Shown piece by piece: positions 36,237 to 45,455 of a DNA stretch of 64,000 nt; positions within the stretch are counted from its first letter, which is position 1, and the number at the start of each line of letters is the position of its first letter. Both the position numbers and the translations under genes were made by a program. This DNA is from CAYRHN01 sp964424115. GTDB taxonomy: Bacteria; Chloroflexota; Anaerolineae; Anaerolineales; Anaerolineaceae. The notes under the pieces are model-generated. The model had not been told where the DNA came from, did no database searches, and worked only from the letters and a program-made list of their open reading frames with translations. The stretch covers positions 124,001 to 188,000 of the forward strand of contig CAYRHN010000005.1 of NCBI GenBank assembly GCA_964424115.1, in the 5' to 3' direction.

Positions 36237-39200
36237 AGCACGATCCTCCCCAGCCGGGCGGCGATCTCCTCGTCCAGCGGCTCCGGCGCAACCACCGGCA
36301 GCGGGCGGAAAAGCACCGGCTGTTGCATCTCGCGCTGGAAGGCATACGGGAAACGCCCCAGGAACATGCCGATCTGCAAATCCGCCAGGAAGCGCCGCCA
36401 GGGTTCATCCACGAAGCCCTTCTCCGAGCGGGCGATCCCCGAGAGGACGATATCCTTGTCCTTGGGATTCTTCAGGAAGCCAACCACCAGGTTGTTGCAG
36501 GAAGAAATGATGTCCTGCGGGATCAGGCTGGGGGCCTGGGTGATGACGTGCAGGCGGGCGCGGTACTTGCGCGCGTCGCGGAACATATCGCCGAAGCGCT
36601 GCGAGAGCGACACCCCGCTGCTTTCGTCGTCTCCGCCGCTGGCATCCACCCCGCCGAAGATCTTGTTGGCTTCCTCGAAGAAGATCTGCAGCATGGGTTC
36701 GTCTTGCAAATTAATTTCGTGTACCCGCCTCGCCACCATGTCGGTGTACAGGTGCCAGCCCGACCAGCCCAGCAGGAAGGCCTTGCCGAAGTCATCCAGG
36801 AACATGCCGCCTTCGATGATCGCCATGCCCCACGGTTTGGCCAGGTCTTCCATGGGAATTACGTCCGATCCCGCCGAGAACTGCGCGGCGGCAGCCCCCT
36901 GCACCAGCGCGTTCATGCGGTAGAGGATGCCCTCCAGCACACCGGTCAGCATCGTGTCGCGCGGCGGGACGCGCTGCAGCTTGTCCTGCACCTCTCGGTA
37001 CAGGCTGGCCAGATCCACCACGCTGGAGCGGGCGCAGGCCAGCTTCTGGCGCTGGGCAATGCTCAACAGGATCAACGGCGTGCCAGCAGGGGTTTCGACC
37101 AACTCCGCCTCACTGCTTTGCACGCAGCCCCAGCGGGGATGGGTGCGCACCTCGCGGTCGTCCACCAACACGCCCGCGCCCAGGTAAACGCGGCGCAGGG
37201 CGTCCAGCAGTTCCTGCTTCTGGCGCTTGACCCCCAGGCGGGCCACGCTGCCAAAGATATCGGCGAAGGCGCGCCACTGCGTCTCCGGGTCGATGTTGCG
37301 CCCGATCTGCAGTGGGTTCCAGCGCAAGGGCCGCGCCGCGGAGGGCCAGAGCTGGCGAATATCGACATGCCCCTCCAGCCCCGGCGCGTTGAGCAGGCTG
37401 CGCCAGCCCGCGCCGAAGTCCAGCACCACCGTGCGCAGCTTCCACTTCAGTGTCGTCTCGTAGGCCATACGCATGGCGGCCACCGATTTGCCGTATCCCG
37501 TATCCGCGGCGAACATGGTGTGGAACAATCGCTCGGAATCCAGGCGCACTTGGGCGCGGGTCAGGTCGCGGGTCAGCGGAGAATATTGATGCCCGAAGAT
37601 CACATCCCCCGGCATGTCCGGGTAAAAGGCCAGCCCCTTGGGGGTGGGCGCCAGGGTCACCACGGCCGTGCTTTCCTCGACCATCCCCGGCGCGGTGTAG
37701 GCCGAGAGCTGCCCGGCAGTCAGCAGCGTGCCATAGCGCGTCCACAGTACCCCGCCAAAGGGGTCGTTCGGATCGGTTTCGGCATACGGTAGGAAGGCCA
37801 GGGCGTGCTCGCGCAGGCGCGCGTCTTCGGCGCGCACGGTCATCACCGGGGTGGGCACGTTGGTGCCGTGGAAGGCCTGCGAGGCTAGCGTCTCCCCGGC
37901 GCGCGCGCCGCTTTCACTATCCACCAACAGCAGTGCGTCGGTCATGAAGCCGCCCTCGGCAGCCGCTTGGTTGACCAGTCCCTCGAACTGGCGCAGGATT
38001 TCGGACAGGCGCTCGGCCACGTCATCCTCGGTCTGCCAGGAACGCCCCAGGTTGATCCCCGGCACAAGGCCGGTGGAGAAACTGCCCGTGTACCCGCTGG
38101 AAAGCGAGCGCGAGACACCCTCGCCGACGCTCTCGCCCTGCATGCTGGACTGGCTGCGCTGTTCGCTGGTTGTATCCGCCGTTCCCCAGCTCTCAGAGCG
38201 CCCGCTGGACTGCGACCACATGCGCGATTCGGCCCAGCCCTCCGAGCCGCCCTCGGAATGGGTGCGGGTGACGGAGCCGCCGACGCTGTCGGACGAGCCT
38301 TGCATTTCACTGTGCCCGCTGCCTTGGGTGGTGGAACTGCTCACAGATCCGCCCGCCGACCAGATGCTGCTCTGCCCCAGGCTGAGCGCGCTGCCCGCGC
38401 TGGCCCCCTGGGTGACGCCCACGGCCTGGCTGCTGCCCACCGTGCTGGCGTCGCTGACACTGCTGCCTTCACTCTGCCCGTTGGATTCGCTGTAGGTATG
38501 GTTGTATCCCGCGCCAAAGCCCATGATCTTGGCATCTGCGTTGACCGAATCGCCGGTCGTGCTGCTGTTCGAGATAGACTGGCTGCTGCCCTCGCTGTGC
38601 GAACTGGATTGGCTGGCGGTATGAGCTGCGCTCTGTCCGCTGGAAACGCTCTGGTTGGCGCTGAGGCTCTGTGAGACCGACCCGCCCACGCCCTGCGACA
38701 TCCCCACCCCTTGCGATTGGGCGCTGGAGACCGAATCCGAGCTGCCGCGGCTTTCGGTGTGCGACCAGGAGGAACCCTGGGAAACCGAATCCGACCAGGA
38801 GCGGCTGGCGCTGTGCGTTTCCGAGCCGCCGACCGTGCTGGTCTGGGAAACACCGGTGGAGTGGCTGTCGGTGTAGGCACTGCCCCAACCCTGCGAATTG
38901 CCTTCGGCGTTGGAATGGGCGGTGGCATGCGAACCGGCCACGCCCCCTCCGGCAGTTTGCCCAAGCGCCGCCATCAGCGGGATGCCCAGGCTGAAGCCGA
39001 TATTCACGCTTCCGCGCCTGCGGCTGGCGAACTGGCTGGCCACCCGCGCCACCTGCACCAACGTGCGCGCCAGCCTGCGCCGGTCGATGTGTTCGGCGGT
39101 GACCTGGAAGACGAAATCCTGCCTGAGCTTGGCCAACCCGCGGAAAAGGATCTCGTTCTGCTCTTCGGCCAGATCGTCCTCAGCATAGTCGGGCAGGTTG

Positions 39201-39691
39201 GCGTCCGCGCCCAGCCCGCGGCGCGAGGCACGCGGGTCGGGGTGACCCAGCAGTGCCAGAATACCACTGGCGCGCCGGGAGACGAACTCCAAATACCACT
39301 CGATCCAGCGCAGATCGGGCGGGCGGGTCTGCGACTGCGGGAAGTTGGCCAGCGCGGCCTGCACCGCCGACAATCCCTCCATCGCCAGCGTGGCGGCGGT
39401 CTCGCGGCTCTCGCCCTCACCTGCCGCGCCATACAGTTGAACGATGCCGATATGCTCCGGTTGGAAGATGCCCAATGCAGAGTACAAATAGTCCACCCCG
39501 GCGTTGTAGATACCGCGCAGCGCGCCCCACTGCCGCCCGAGCGTGTCCGCCTGGCGGGCCACGTCATACGGAACAGAGGCCAGCTCGCAGAAGGCGCAAC
39601 AGCGATAGCGCTCGCCCCGCGGGGTATCCAGGCGGAACCAGGCATAACGCAGCGCGCCATCCTGGATGTGCAGGCCGTTATCGAGGATCAT
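36233..39691 (-). CDS. VirB4/HerA-like conjugation-type ATPase with serine-rich insert
   Basis: The protein has 1152 residues. Residues 1-250 are an N-terminal domain. Residues about 255-542 are a striking insert made mostly of Ser, Gly, Gln, Thr, Ala and His in short echoing units (SQS, GSS, SVS, HSE). The ATPase follows: MFAADTGYGKSVAAMRMA (Walker A, about 725-740), VVLDFGAGWRSLL, MLQIFFEEANKIFGG (Walker B) and HVITQAPSLIPQDIISSCNN (motif with Gln). This pattern is that of VirB4/TraG/HerA DNA-transfer ATPases. It sits inside a Tad pilus operon, suggesting that pilus and DNA transfer are linked. No transmembrane segment is evident, so it should be cytoplasmic, perhaps membrane-associated. 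Confidence 0.82.
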   Translation of the reverse strand: MILDNGLHIQDGALRYAWFRLDTPRGERYRCCAFCELASVPYDVARQADTLGRQWGALRGIYNAGVDYLYSALGIFQPEHIGIVQLYGAAGEGESRETAATLAMEGLSAVQAALANFPQSQTRPPDLRWIEWYLEFVSRRASGILALLGHPDPRASRRGLGADANLPDYAEDDLAEEQNEILFRGLAKLRQDFVFQVTAEHIDRRRLARTLVQVARVASQFASRRRGSVNIGFSLGIPLMAALGQTAGGGVAGSHATAHSNAEGNSQGWGSAYTDSHSTGVSQTSTVGGSETHSASRSWSDSVSQGSSWSHTESRGSSDSVSSAQSQGVGMSQGVGGSVSQSLSANQSVSSGQSAAHTASQSSSHSEGSSQSISNSSTTGDSVNADAKIMGFGAGYNHTYSESNGQSEGSSVSDASTVGSSQAVGVTQGASAGSALSLGQSSIWSAGGSVSSSTTQGSGHSEMQGSSDSVGGSVTRTHSEGGSEGWAESRMWSQSSGRSESWGTADTTSEQRSQSSMQGESVGEGVSRSLSSGYTGSFSTGLVPGINLGRSWQTEDDVAERLSEILRQFEGLVNQAAAEGGFMTDALLLVDSESGARAGETLASQAFHGTNVPTPVMTVRAEDARLREHALAFLPYAETDPNDPFGGVLWTRYGTLLTAGQLSAYTAPGMVEESTAVVTLAPTPKGLAFYPDMPGDVIFGHQYSPLTRDLTRAQVRLDSERLFHTMFAADTGYGKSVAAMRMAYETTLKWKLRTVVLDFGAGWRSLLNAPGLEGHVDIRQLWPSAARPLRWNPLQIGRNIDPETQWRAFADIFGSVARLGVKRQKQELLDALRRVYLGAGVLVDDREVRTHPRWGCVQSSEAELVETPAGTPLILLSIAQRQKLACARSSVVDLASLYREVQDKLQRVPPRDTMLTGVLEGILYRMNALVQGAAAAQFSAGSDVIPMEDLAKPWGMAIIEGGMFLDDFGKAFLLGWSGWHLYTDMVARRVHEINLQDEPMLQIFFEEANKIFGGVDASGGDDESSGVSLSQRFGDMFRDARKYRARLHVITQAPSLIPQDIISSCNNLVVGFLKNPKDKDIVLSGIARSEKGFVDEPWRRFLADLQIGMFLGRFPYAFQREMQQPVLFRPLPVVAPEPLDEEIAARLGRIVL

Positions 39692-40224
39692 GGTTTGCCC
39701 CGCGAGCGGTACTGAAAGACGATCTCATCCGGCGCCTGGCGCAGCGGCGGATGCACCAGCAAACCCTGCGCCAACAGTGCGAGGTAGCCCAGGGGCAGGA
39801 GGTACAGCGCAATGCTGGCGATCGCAGAGATGTAGTTCTGCCCTTGAGCCAGGGCCGGGTCGCTGCTCATCGCGGGTAATATGAAGGCGCGGTAGGCCGC
39901 GTATCCCAGCCCGACCAGCCCATACAGCGCCAACCCGCGCACCAAAGTCCAATGGATGTTCAGCGGGTGGAGCTTCTCCAGCCGCACTGCGCCCAGCCCG
40001 GCCAATGCCATCAGCAGGGTCAGCAGCGCCACCGGGAAGGGAGCCGCCAGCGCGGAGAGCAGGGACAACAGGCAGACCGCGCGCGTCCACGAGCGCTGTT
40101 CCACCGGCGCACGCAGGGCAATGTATCCGAGAAAGACAACGCACAATACCTGCCAGAAGTGATCCAGCAGCAGCCAGAGCAAGGCCAGCGCACCGTTGGC
40201 GGTCCACAGCACGAGATCACTCAT
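39688..40224 (-). CDS. multi-pass membrane protein of the Tad/VirB4 operon
   Basis: The ATG at 40224 gives 178 residues; the longer frame upstream is antisense noise from the next gene. About five hydrophobic helices (for example LLDHFWQVLCVVFLGYIAL, LVRGLALYGLVGLGYAAY) end in a short basic tail. The size and place before the VirB4-like ATPase resemble VirB3/VirB6-like channel parts, but no motif proves it. It overlaps both neighbours. Confidence 0.65.
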   Translation of the reverse strand: MSDLVLWTANGALALLWLLLDHFWQVLCVVFLGYIALRAPVEQRSWTRAVCLLSLLSALAAPFPVALLTLLMALAGLGAVRLEKLHPLNIHWTLVRGLALYGLVGLGYAAYRAFILPAMSSDPALAQGQNYISAIASIALYLLPLGYLALLAQGLLVHPPLRQAPDEIVFQYRSRGKP

Positions 40225-41170
40225 ACGGCCACCAGAGGGTCGTATCCAGCAGCCAGACCTTGACCGGACCGAGGGAGCGATTGGTGCACTGCCCGTCCCT
40301 TTGGCAGGCGCGCACGAGGATGTCATACTGGCCCGGGTCGAGCGGTTGGAAGAAGATATAGCTGCGCGTGGCATTCGGGCTGCCCAGTCCGCTGTAGCCG
40401 TTGGGATAATCGGGGTTGGGGAGTGGGTCGGCAGGATAGGTACCTTTGAGCGCAGCCCCATAGTACCGGGAAAAGAGATAGGTCTCGATCCACTGTTTTG
40501 AAGCCTCCCTCAGGCGCAGCTGCACAGTGATGCTGGTGATGTCCTGCTGCCCGCTGTTGCAAACTGTATCTCGCCCGCCGTGGGCAGTGACGCCGTGGAT
40601 CGTCAATCCAAGGTGGGTCTCATCCTGTCCCCATACTAGCGGGTTTTGCGGCCAGGTGGTGAAGGTTGCATCGATAGCAGGAGATTCGTAGGATGGCGTG
40701 CAGGGCGGGGCATCGTTGTGAACGCAGCAGGTCGCTAGGTGACGGGTATCCCGAGTCAGGTACGGTCCGCTGCAATCACTTCCACATTTTCCAACATACC
40801 ACCACCAACGGCCTTCTTCGTTCACCAGCCGATTGGCATAGGTGGCATTCATCACCTGGTTGATCCAGCAGGTTTGGCCGTCCACATTATTACACCGTAC
40901 CGGAACAGTTGATTCGGTAAAGCCTGGACCCCGTCCACGGCAAACGCCTCCAACCAACTGGCAAGTATGCACAGCCCAGTAACCCGTTGAAGGGGCGCAA
41001 CAGTATTGATCTGCTGATCCTCCCGCACACCAAACATCCCGTGGACCGTCGCAAGTTCCGGCCAGGACACACTTCGCACGGGGGATAAACACGATCCCCA
41101 AGGCAATTAGAGCTCCCAAAGCAATGATCTTCCACCACTTGCTCTTCAAGAAAGGCCAGTTAATTTCCAC
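40217..41170 (-). CDS. Cys-rich extracytoplasmic anchored protein
   Basis: A GTG at 41170 with a GGAGGT site five bases away starts 317 residues. A signal anchor (WWKIIALGALIALGIVFI) is followed by about 20 cysteines in the first two thirds (CVLAGTC, WCAGG, YCCAPS, CQLVGGVC, CCVHNDAPPC), then a beta-rich domain ending SYIFFQPLDPGQYDILVRAC. Many disulfides imply an exposed structural or adhesive role at the pilus base or tip. No family is recognised. Confidence 0.65.
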   Translation of the reverse strand: MEINWPFLKSKWWKIIALGALIALGIVFIPRAKCVLAGTCDGPRDVWCAGGSADQYCCAPSTGYWAVHTCQLVGGVCRGRGPGFTESTVPVRCNNVDGQTCWINQVMNATYANRLVNEEGRWWWYVGKCGSDCSGPYLTRDTRHLATCCVHNDAPPCTPSYESPAIDATFTTWPQNPLVWGQDETHLGLTIHGVTAHGGRDTVCNSGQQDITSITVQLRLREASKQWIETYLFSRYYGAALKGTYPADPLPNPDYPNGYSGLGSPNATRSYIFFQPLDPGQYDILVRACQRDGQCTNRSLGPVKVWLLDTTLWWPYE

Positions 41171-41873
41171 TTTCGACCTCCGGCAAAATGATTTTCGGGA
41201 AGAGAGAATTCTGTTCGGTAGCGGCATCCCACGGCCAGGCCAAGGCCCAACCCGCAGGGATATTCAAAGCTGCCTGAGCAATGATCGGATGATCCATACT
41301 GAATTGCGTCTGCATATACCCGCCCACCTGGCAGAGCAACCCTTCTCCGCACGCCAGCCAGTCGATATCGCGCAGCCGGTCGAGATACTCCCCAGCCAAC
41401 CCGGGCATGAGGAAGCGCCCGCGCTCCAGAATGCCGTTCTGCGCCAGGTGATCCAGGTAGGCTTCGCGGTCGGGCTGGCCTGGATAGCGGGTGTAGTATG
41501 TCAGGTATTCCTCCCCGACCTGCGCGCCTACCACCAGGGGGTAATAGACCACTCCGGCGGCGTTGCGCTGGAAGACCCAGACCACATCCAGGGTAATCCC
41601 TAATTCCGCCAGCTCGATCCGATCCACCTTCCCGCTGGAAATCACAGTCAGCGACAATGTTTTCACCATCTGCCCATCCGAAGCGCTGATCTCCTGGTAA
41701 GCGGCCGCGGTGATCTGCGGCGACTGATCCAAAACCGTGTTGGCGATAACTGCCTCAGAGGTTGGGTACAGGCTAGATTGCACCAGCGTTGGCTTCGGTA
41801 TGGGATTTATAGTGGACACTACCCGCGGCGCGCAGGCGCAGAGTAAAAACATAATGATCCATAATCGCTTCAC
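41160..41873 (-). CDS. lipoprotein, first gene of the Tad/VirB4 operon
   Basis: The GTG at 41873, preceded by GGGAGGT, gives 237 residues; an ATG at 41903 would lie in the leader hairpin region. The start VKRLWIIMFLLCACAP is a lipoprotein signal with lipobox LCAC. The rest is an extracytoplasmic domain with an aromatic-rich middle (VYYPLVVGAQVGEEYLTYY). It is not recognised. By place it may be a pilus-associated envelope component. Confidence 0.65.
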   Translation of the reverse strand: MKRLWIIMFLLCACAPRVVSTINPIPKPTLVQSSLYPTSEAVIANTVLDQSPQITAAAYQEISASDGQMVKTLSLTVISSGKVDRIELAELGITLDVVWVFQRNAAGVVYYPLVVGAQVGEEYLTYYTRYPGQPDREAYLDHLAQNGILERGRFLMPGLAGEYLDRLRDIDWLACGEGLLCQVGGYMQTQFSMDHPIIAQAALNIPAGWALAWPWDAATEQNSLFPKIILPEVESGN

Positions 41874-41899
41874 CCAGAACCTCCCGGTTAAACAAAAAT

Positions 41900-41926
41900 G
41901 CACCCACGCCCTTGCGGGGTGGGTGC
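41900..41926 (-). promoter_or_regulatory. leader hairpin followed by T run (possible attenuator)
   Basis: A GCACCCAC/GTGGGTGC stem is followed in the transcript by ATTTTTGTT, the form of an intrinsic terminator, inside the untranslated leader between promoter and first gene. The flp leader has a comparable hairpin at 5906-5924. Antitermination or metabolite control could switch both operons. Confidence 0.5.
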
Positions 41927-41969
41927 GGATGCGCTTCCCTGTCAGGCAATGTGTGCTCGTCTGAAGAGT

Positions 41970-41998
41970 ATTGTAGCAGGGTTTTAAGGGTTACACAA
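41970..41998 (-). promoter_or_regulatory. sigma-70-type promoter of the Tad/VirB4 operon
   Basis: The -35 box is TTGTGT (41993-41998), the spacer 17 bases, the -10 box TACAAT (41970-41975). The spacer AACCCTTAAAACCCTGC differs at only two positions from that of the flp promoter (5946-5974). Confidence 0.75.
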
Positions 41999-42024
41999 AC
42001 GTAATAATCTTGCGTTCGTTTTGT

Positions 42025-43029
42025 TTAAAACTTGATCTGGATTACTTGGATACCCTCGTCATCCGCAACTGCAAACCGACGATGTACTCGATCAAGCGCT
42101 AAGGGTGGAATAGTTCCTATTCCCCAAATAATGCTACTATTTTGTTTCCCTGTTTTGAGTTCCGGCCATTCATATCCTATACTGGCAGTTTCTAGGTTCA
42201 CAATTTTTGGATGTTCAAAAAAACTAATAATTGTTTTAGGATCCAATGGCATGAATGTACCAATTTCATTTTGGACTTCTACAGATTGAACCTGTTTTCC
42301 ACTGATAAGATCATGGGTGCTTATTGACCTTGATTCATATACTCTGATTGGTCTCTCAATGTCATCGTTTTCATATTCTTCTATTTCTAAGCATTCAGCT
42401 ATTGCAATTGTCTGATCGTCTATAAATGATGCACTATTACTATCAGATACTACTAAAATACCTATTCCCTGATCATCAAGCGTGCGTGGATTCTTTAGAG
42501 CGGCTTGGATATCATAGACTGCAACCACATCCTTTGGATTCCAAACCCACCCTGCCACCAATAACATCGTACCTTTCGAATTGGTAGACAACCGGGAGAA
42601 AAAATAATCTCTAGGCCTTCGGTTCGTTGACTTTGTTAATCGCTTTCCAGTAACAAGGTCATCAATTTCGATCTTGCAATATTCTTCGGGACAATGAGCG
42701 ATTACTTCACGCCCATCCGGTAATTGGAACAATGCTATGGGATATTCATAGGCGTTCGAATATAAATAACTACGATTGAGTTCGCGAACGACTTTGCCGT
42801 GATCAAGGACAATGCCTTTTGTTCCAAGTCTTTCATAAATCACGGCAAATCTTCCAGAGGGAGACATCACAGCTGCATCAAAGCGATAGGCATAATTTCT
42901 GCCCTCGGTCCCGACTTCACCATCAAGATGATAAGTAATTCCTCCGGCCACCCAATCGATAAGAAAATCGCTATGCCAGCACAGTGATCTAACACCTTCA
43001 GCTTTGATTTTGTATTGTTCGAATTGCAT
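42025..43029 (-). CDS. hypothetical beta-propeller-like protein
   Basis: The 334-residue cytoplasmic protein has no signal peptide. Repeating short strands with WD/YVTN-like rhythm (AAVMSPSGRFAVIYE, LSTNSKGTMLLVAGW, HRRFAVADDEGIQVIQI) suggest a propeller. It is AT-rich compared with the pilus genes and has no obvious operon partner. It is probably accessory cargo of the element. Confidence 0.5.
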   Translation of the reverse strand: MQFEQYKIKAEGVRSLCWHSDFLIDWVAGGITYHLDGEVGTEGRNYAYRFDAAVMSPSGRFAVIYERLGTKGIVLDHGKVVRELNRSYLYSNAYEYPIALFQLPDGREVIAHCPEEYCKIEIDDLVTGKRLTKSTNRRPRDYFFSRLSTNSKGTMLLVAGWVWNPKDVVAVYDIQAALKNPRTLDDQGIGILVVSDSNSASFIDDQTIAIAECLEIEEYENDDIERPIRVYESRSISTHDLISGKQVQSVEVQNEIGTFMPLDPKTIISFFEHPKIVNLETASIGYEWPELKTGKQNSSIIWGIGTIPPLALDRVHRRFAVADDEGIQVIQIKF

Positions 43030-43167
43030 ATGACCTGTGAATGAAGTGATCTAACTACGAACTACGTTGACTAACTATACTGTAAATATTCAGTAAATGA
43101 TATCTATTCTGGGATTAAATATTTAATAACAATAATCCTAAATCAGCATCTTCCCCAAAAAAGATCC

Positions 43168-45183
43168 TTATCGTATTACCGCCCACACACGCGCAAACCC
43201 ATCCTTGGTATAGATAGCGAGCAACCGCCCATCGGCTGAGAAAGCGATCTTCAACACATCATTCCCCCCAGACCATAACACCCATGGAGCTGTTGCTTCA
43301 TTCTCAACTGGCAAGGCGATCACTTTTCCGCCCCGGCAGCCAGCCAGTAACAGGCTGCCATCTGGAAAAAAAGCCAAGCTCATCACCTGCAGGCAGGCAT
43401 CCAATTGAATTTCGCGGGACGGTTTCCTGGCTTTGGGATCCTCCAGCGAAAACAACTGCACGATGCTGCTACGCGGGGTAGCTCCATAAGTATCCACAGC
43501 AAACAGGCCTGCGGCGCTGGATACAACCGCCGCGGTTCCCTGGATTTTGCGGGTTTTGGCTTTTCCTTCAACAATATTGAACAGGATCACGCTTTGATCA
43601 GAGAAATCCAGGCTGTTCATCCGCGTTATGGCGATCCAGTCCCCACTGAAGCTGGTGGACAGCAGCAAGCCATCCACAGCATAGACTCTCTCCCCTGTCG
43701 TCAGGTGATAGATCAGGATGCGGTTATCTGCGTTCACCACGAAGTGGTCCCGGTACATGCGGGCGTCGCTGATGTTCTCGGCTGTGAAGGACAACCTGGG
43801 CTGACTGGGATCCATAGGGACCAATTCCCTGGCTCCCACCTTTTGCGAAGTTGTTAAATCATACAATAAATATTGTTTGAGGTTTTCATCCAATATTAGG
43901 ATAGTATTCGTATTCTCAGAATTTGGGGGGCCGAAGATACAGGGCAAGTGTTCAAGCAAGTGATTCCTGGGCTGGTTGACCACAGCCTGTAGGTCATAGC
44001 GGACATCACTCGCGCAGGTCCATCGTTCCCTACCGGACATAGTAAATATCTGCTGCCCATCCGACCAGGCGGTATCGCTGAAACCGATCTCCTGGCGAAC
44101 AGTCCATTCTCCGCTGGGGATATCCACCAGAGCGGCCTGGGCGCTGCCACCATGCGCCGGATTGCGTGTGACCAACAACACCCGATCATTGTTCAAGAAT
44201 GTCACCTCTGGGTATTGCATCTCAACCGCCTGCCAACCGGTCAACTGGCGCACCAGGCGGGGTTTCTCATCCAACTGGTAGATCAATACCTTATCCTCAA
44301 AGGCATGCACTGCCATGGAGCCATCGGGAGAAATGGTCAAGCGGTAGGATTGGTAAATGCCCGCCGGGATGGTGTAGATACGCTGCCAGGTATCTGCGGA
44401 GAAAAAGGCGGTGGCGTCGCTCTCGTTGATGATCCCAGCCAAGTTGCCGTTGGGAAGGAACTGCGGATAATAAACATCATTCAATACTGCCAGCTCCGCT
44501 CCGTCCGAGACGCGATACACGCGCGTGGAGATCCACCAATCTTCGGATAAGTACGGGATAGCGATCAATTGCCCATCTGTGGAGATTGCCGGATGGTTGA
44601 TATCGAAGAAATATTCCTCGCCTAACCCGGGGAAGGTGCGTGTTTTCTTCCAGCTTTGCTCCGTGTGGGAGTAGACTTCGATATCGCCGCCAACTTCGGC
44701 CAGAACATACAGCCCATCCGGAGTAATGGCAAAATCCCGCAAGGGCATCAGAGGTAAAAAATCCATCAGTTGCCCCTGCTCATTCAGAAATTGGATGCCA
44801 TCCGCCATCCCTATGGCCAAGCCATTGTTTATGACGTAAGAAATCCCCAGGGGTTGCGCCTCCCCATAGCGCGCCACCTCGCGCAGCTGCGGCAGATTCT
44901 CCCAGGTTATGACTTGATAATTTAGCTCCGGCAGCGGTGTGGTATTGCCCACCGGCAGGGAGATCGTTGGGGTAGGCGTTGGGGTGGGGTTTGTGGTGGC
45001 TGTCGAGGCGACCGGCCGGTCGCCCGTACTTGCAGATGTAGGTGCCAGCGTGGCCGTATGTTTGACCGCCAGGGAAACGGTCGCGGAGGGCGCAGGGTTT
45101 TCCGCCTGCTGCTGGCTGGTGGGTCCGCTCTGGCAGGCAGAAAGGACGAAGGCCAGCAGGATGGCAAGGGAAAATCGTTTCAC
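43168..45183 (-). CDS. lipoprotein with beta-propeller repeats
   Basis: The GTG at 45183 overlaps the toxin gene's TGA (GTGA), giving 671 residues. VKRFSLAILLAFVLSACQSG is a lipoprotein signal with lipobox LSAC, followed by a Thr/Pro/Ala linker. Repeats such as FAITPDGLYVLAEVGG, LTISPDGSMAVHAFED and IAFSADGRLLAIYTKDGFARVWAV mark WD40-like blades. It should be surface-exposed and may bind ligands or proteins. The coupling to the toxin gene is odd. Confidence 0.7.
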   Translation of the reverse strand: MKRFSLAILLAFVLSACQSGPTSQQQAENPAPSATVSLAVKHTATLAPTSASTGDRPVASTATTNPTPTPTPTISLPVGNTTPLPELNYQVITWENLPQLREVARYGEAQPLGISYVINNGLAIGMADGIQFLNEQGQLMDFLPLMPLRDFAITPDGLYVLAEVGGDIEVYSHTEQSWKKTRTFPGLGEEYFFDINHPAISTDGQLIAIPYLSEDWWISTRVYRVSDGAELAVLNDVYYPQFLPNGNLAGIINESDATAFFSADTWQRIYTIPAGIYQSYRLTISPDGSMAVHAFEDKVLIYQLDEKPRLVRQLTGWQAVEMQYPEVTFLNNDRVLLVTRNPAHGGSAQAALVDIPSGEWTVRQEIGFSDTAWSDGQQIFTMSGRERWTCASDVRYDLQAVVNQPRNHLLEHLPCIFGPPNSENTNTILILDENLKQYLLYDLTTSQKVGARELVPMDPSQPRLSFTAENISDARMYRDHFVVNADNRILIYHLTTGERVYAVDGLLLSTSFSGDWIAITRMNSLDFSDQSVILFNIVEGKAKTRKIQGTAAVVSSAAGLFAVDTYGATPRSSIVQLFSLEDPKARKPSREIQLDACLQVMSLAFFPDGSLLLAGCRGGKVIALPVENEATAPWVLWSGGNDVLKIAFSADGRLLAIYTKDGFARVWAVIR

Positions 45184-45452
45184 GGATTCTTCAAGCACTC
45201 GTCGTGGTTGTCGATGTTGCGGAAAACGATGCAGGTCTCATCATCCTCGGTTTGGTATTCAAAGGTGAAACGATATTGCAGATCGACCCGCGCCTCCCAG
45301 ATATGATCCGCCCCCTGGATCTTCTTGATCCGCAATGAGGGGTGGCGCGGGTTTTCGGACATCAGGCGAAAGGCCTTGATCGCCTTTTCTTGCACGGAAG
45401 CGGGTAGAGCTTTGAAGGCTTTTTTGAAGCGCTCGGTGCGGCGAAAGTTCAC
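45180..45452 (-). CDS. RelE/ParE-family toxin
   Basis: This 90-residue basic protein has RRTERFKKAFKALPASVQEK at the N terminus, IWEARVDLQYRFTFEYQ in the middle and VFRNIDNHDECLK at the end. This is the RelE-like fold order, with the late R and H positions. Such toxins cleave mRNA at the ribosome. It follows an AbrB-type antitoxin gene by three bases. Confidence 0.75.
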   Translation of the reverse strand: MNFRRTERFKKAFKALPASVQEKAIKAFRLMSENPRHPSLRIKKIQGADHIWEARVDLQYRFTFEYQTEDDETCIVFRNIDNHDECLKNP

Positions 45453-45455
45453 AGG

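Noticed and set aside
36323..37792. Long plus-strand open frame opposite the VirB4-like ATPase gene
   Set aside because: It is a His/Arg/Gln-rich antisense frame produced by GC-rich codons; it has no family motif, and the minus strand is clearly coding. The same holds for long frames at 2869-3933, 32875-33714, 34113-35207, 34927-36042, 38711-39715 and 54683-55801.
36233..39691. Classical MOB relaxase or VirD4 coupling protein
   Set aside because: The only transfer-type ATPase shows a VirB4/HerA pattern; no HUH motif (paired His) or relaxase tyrosine motif was recognised in any gene.
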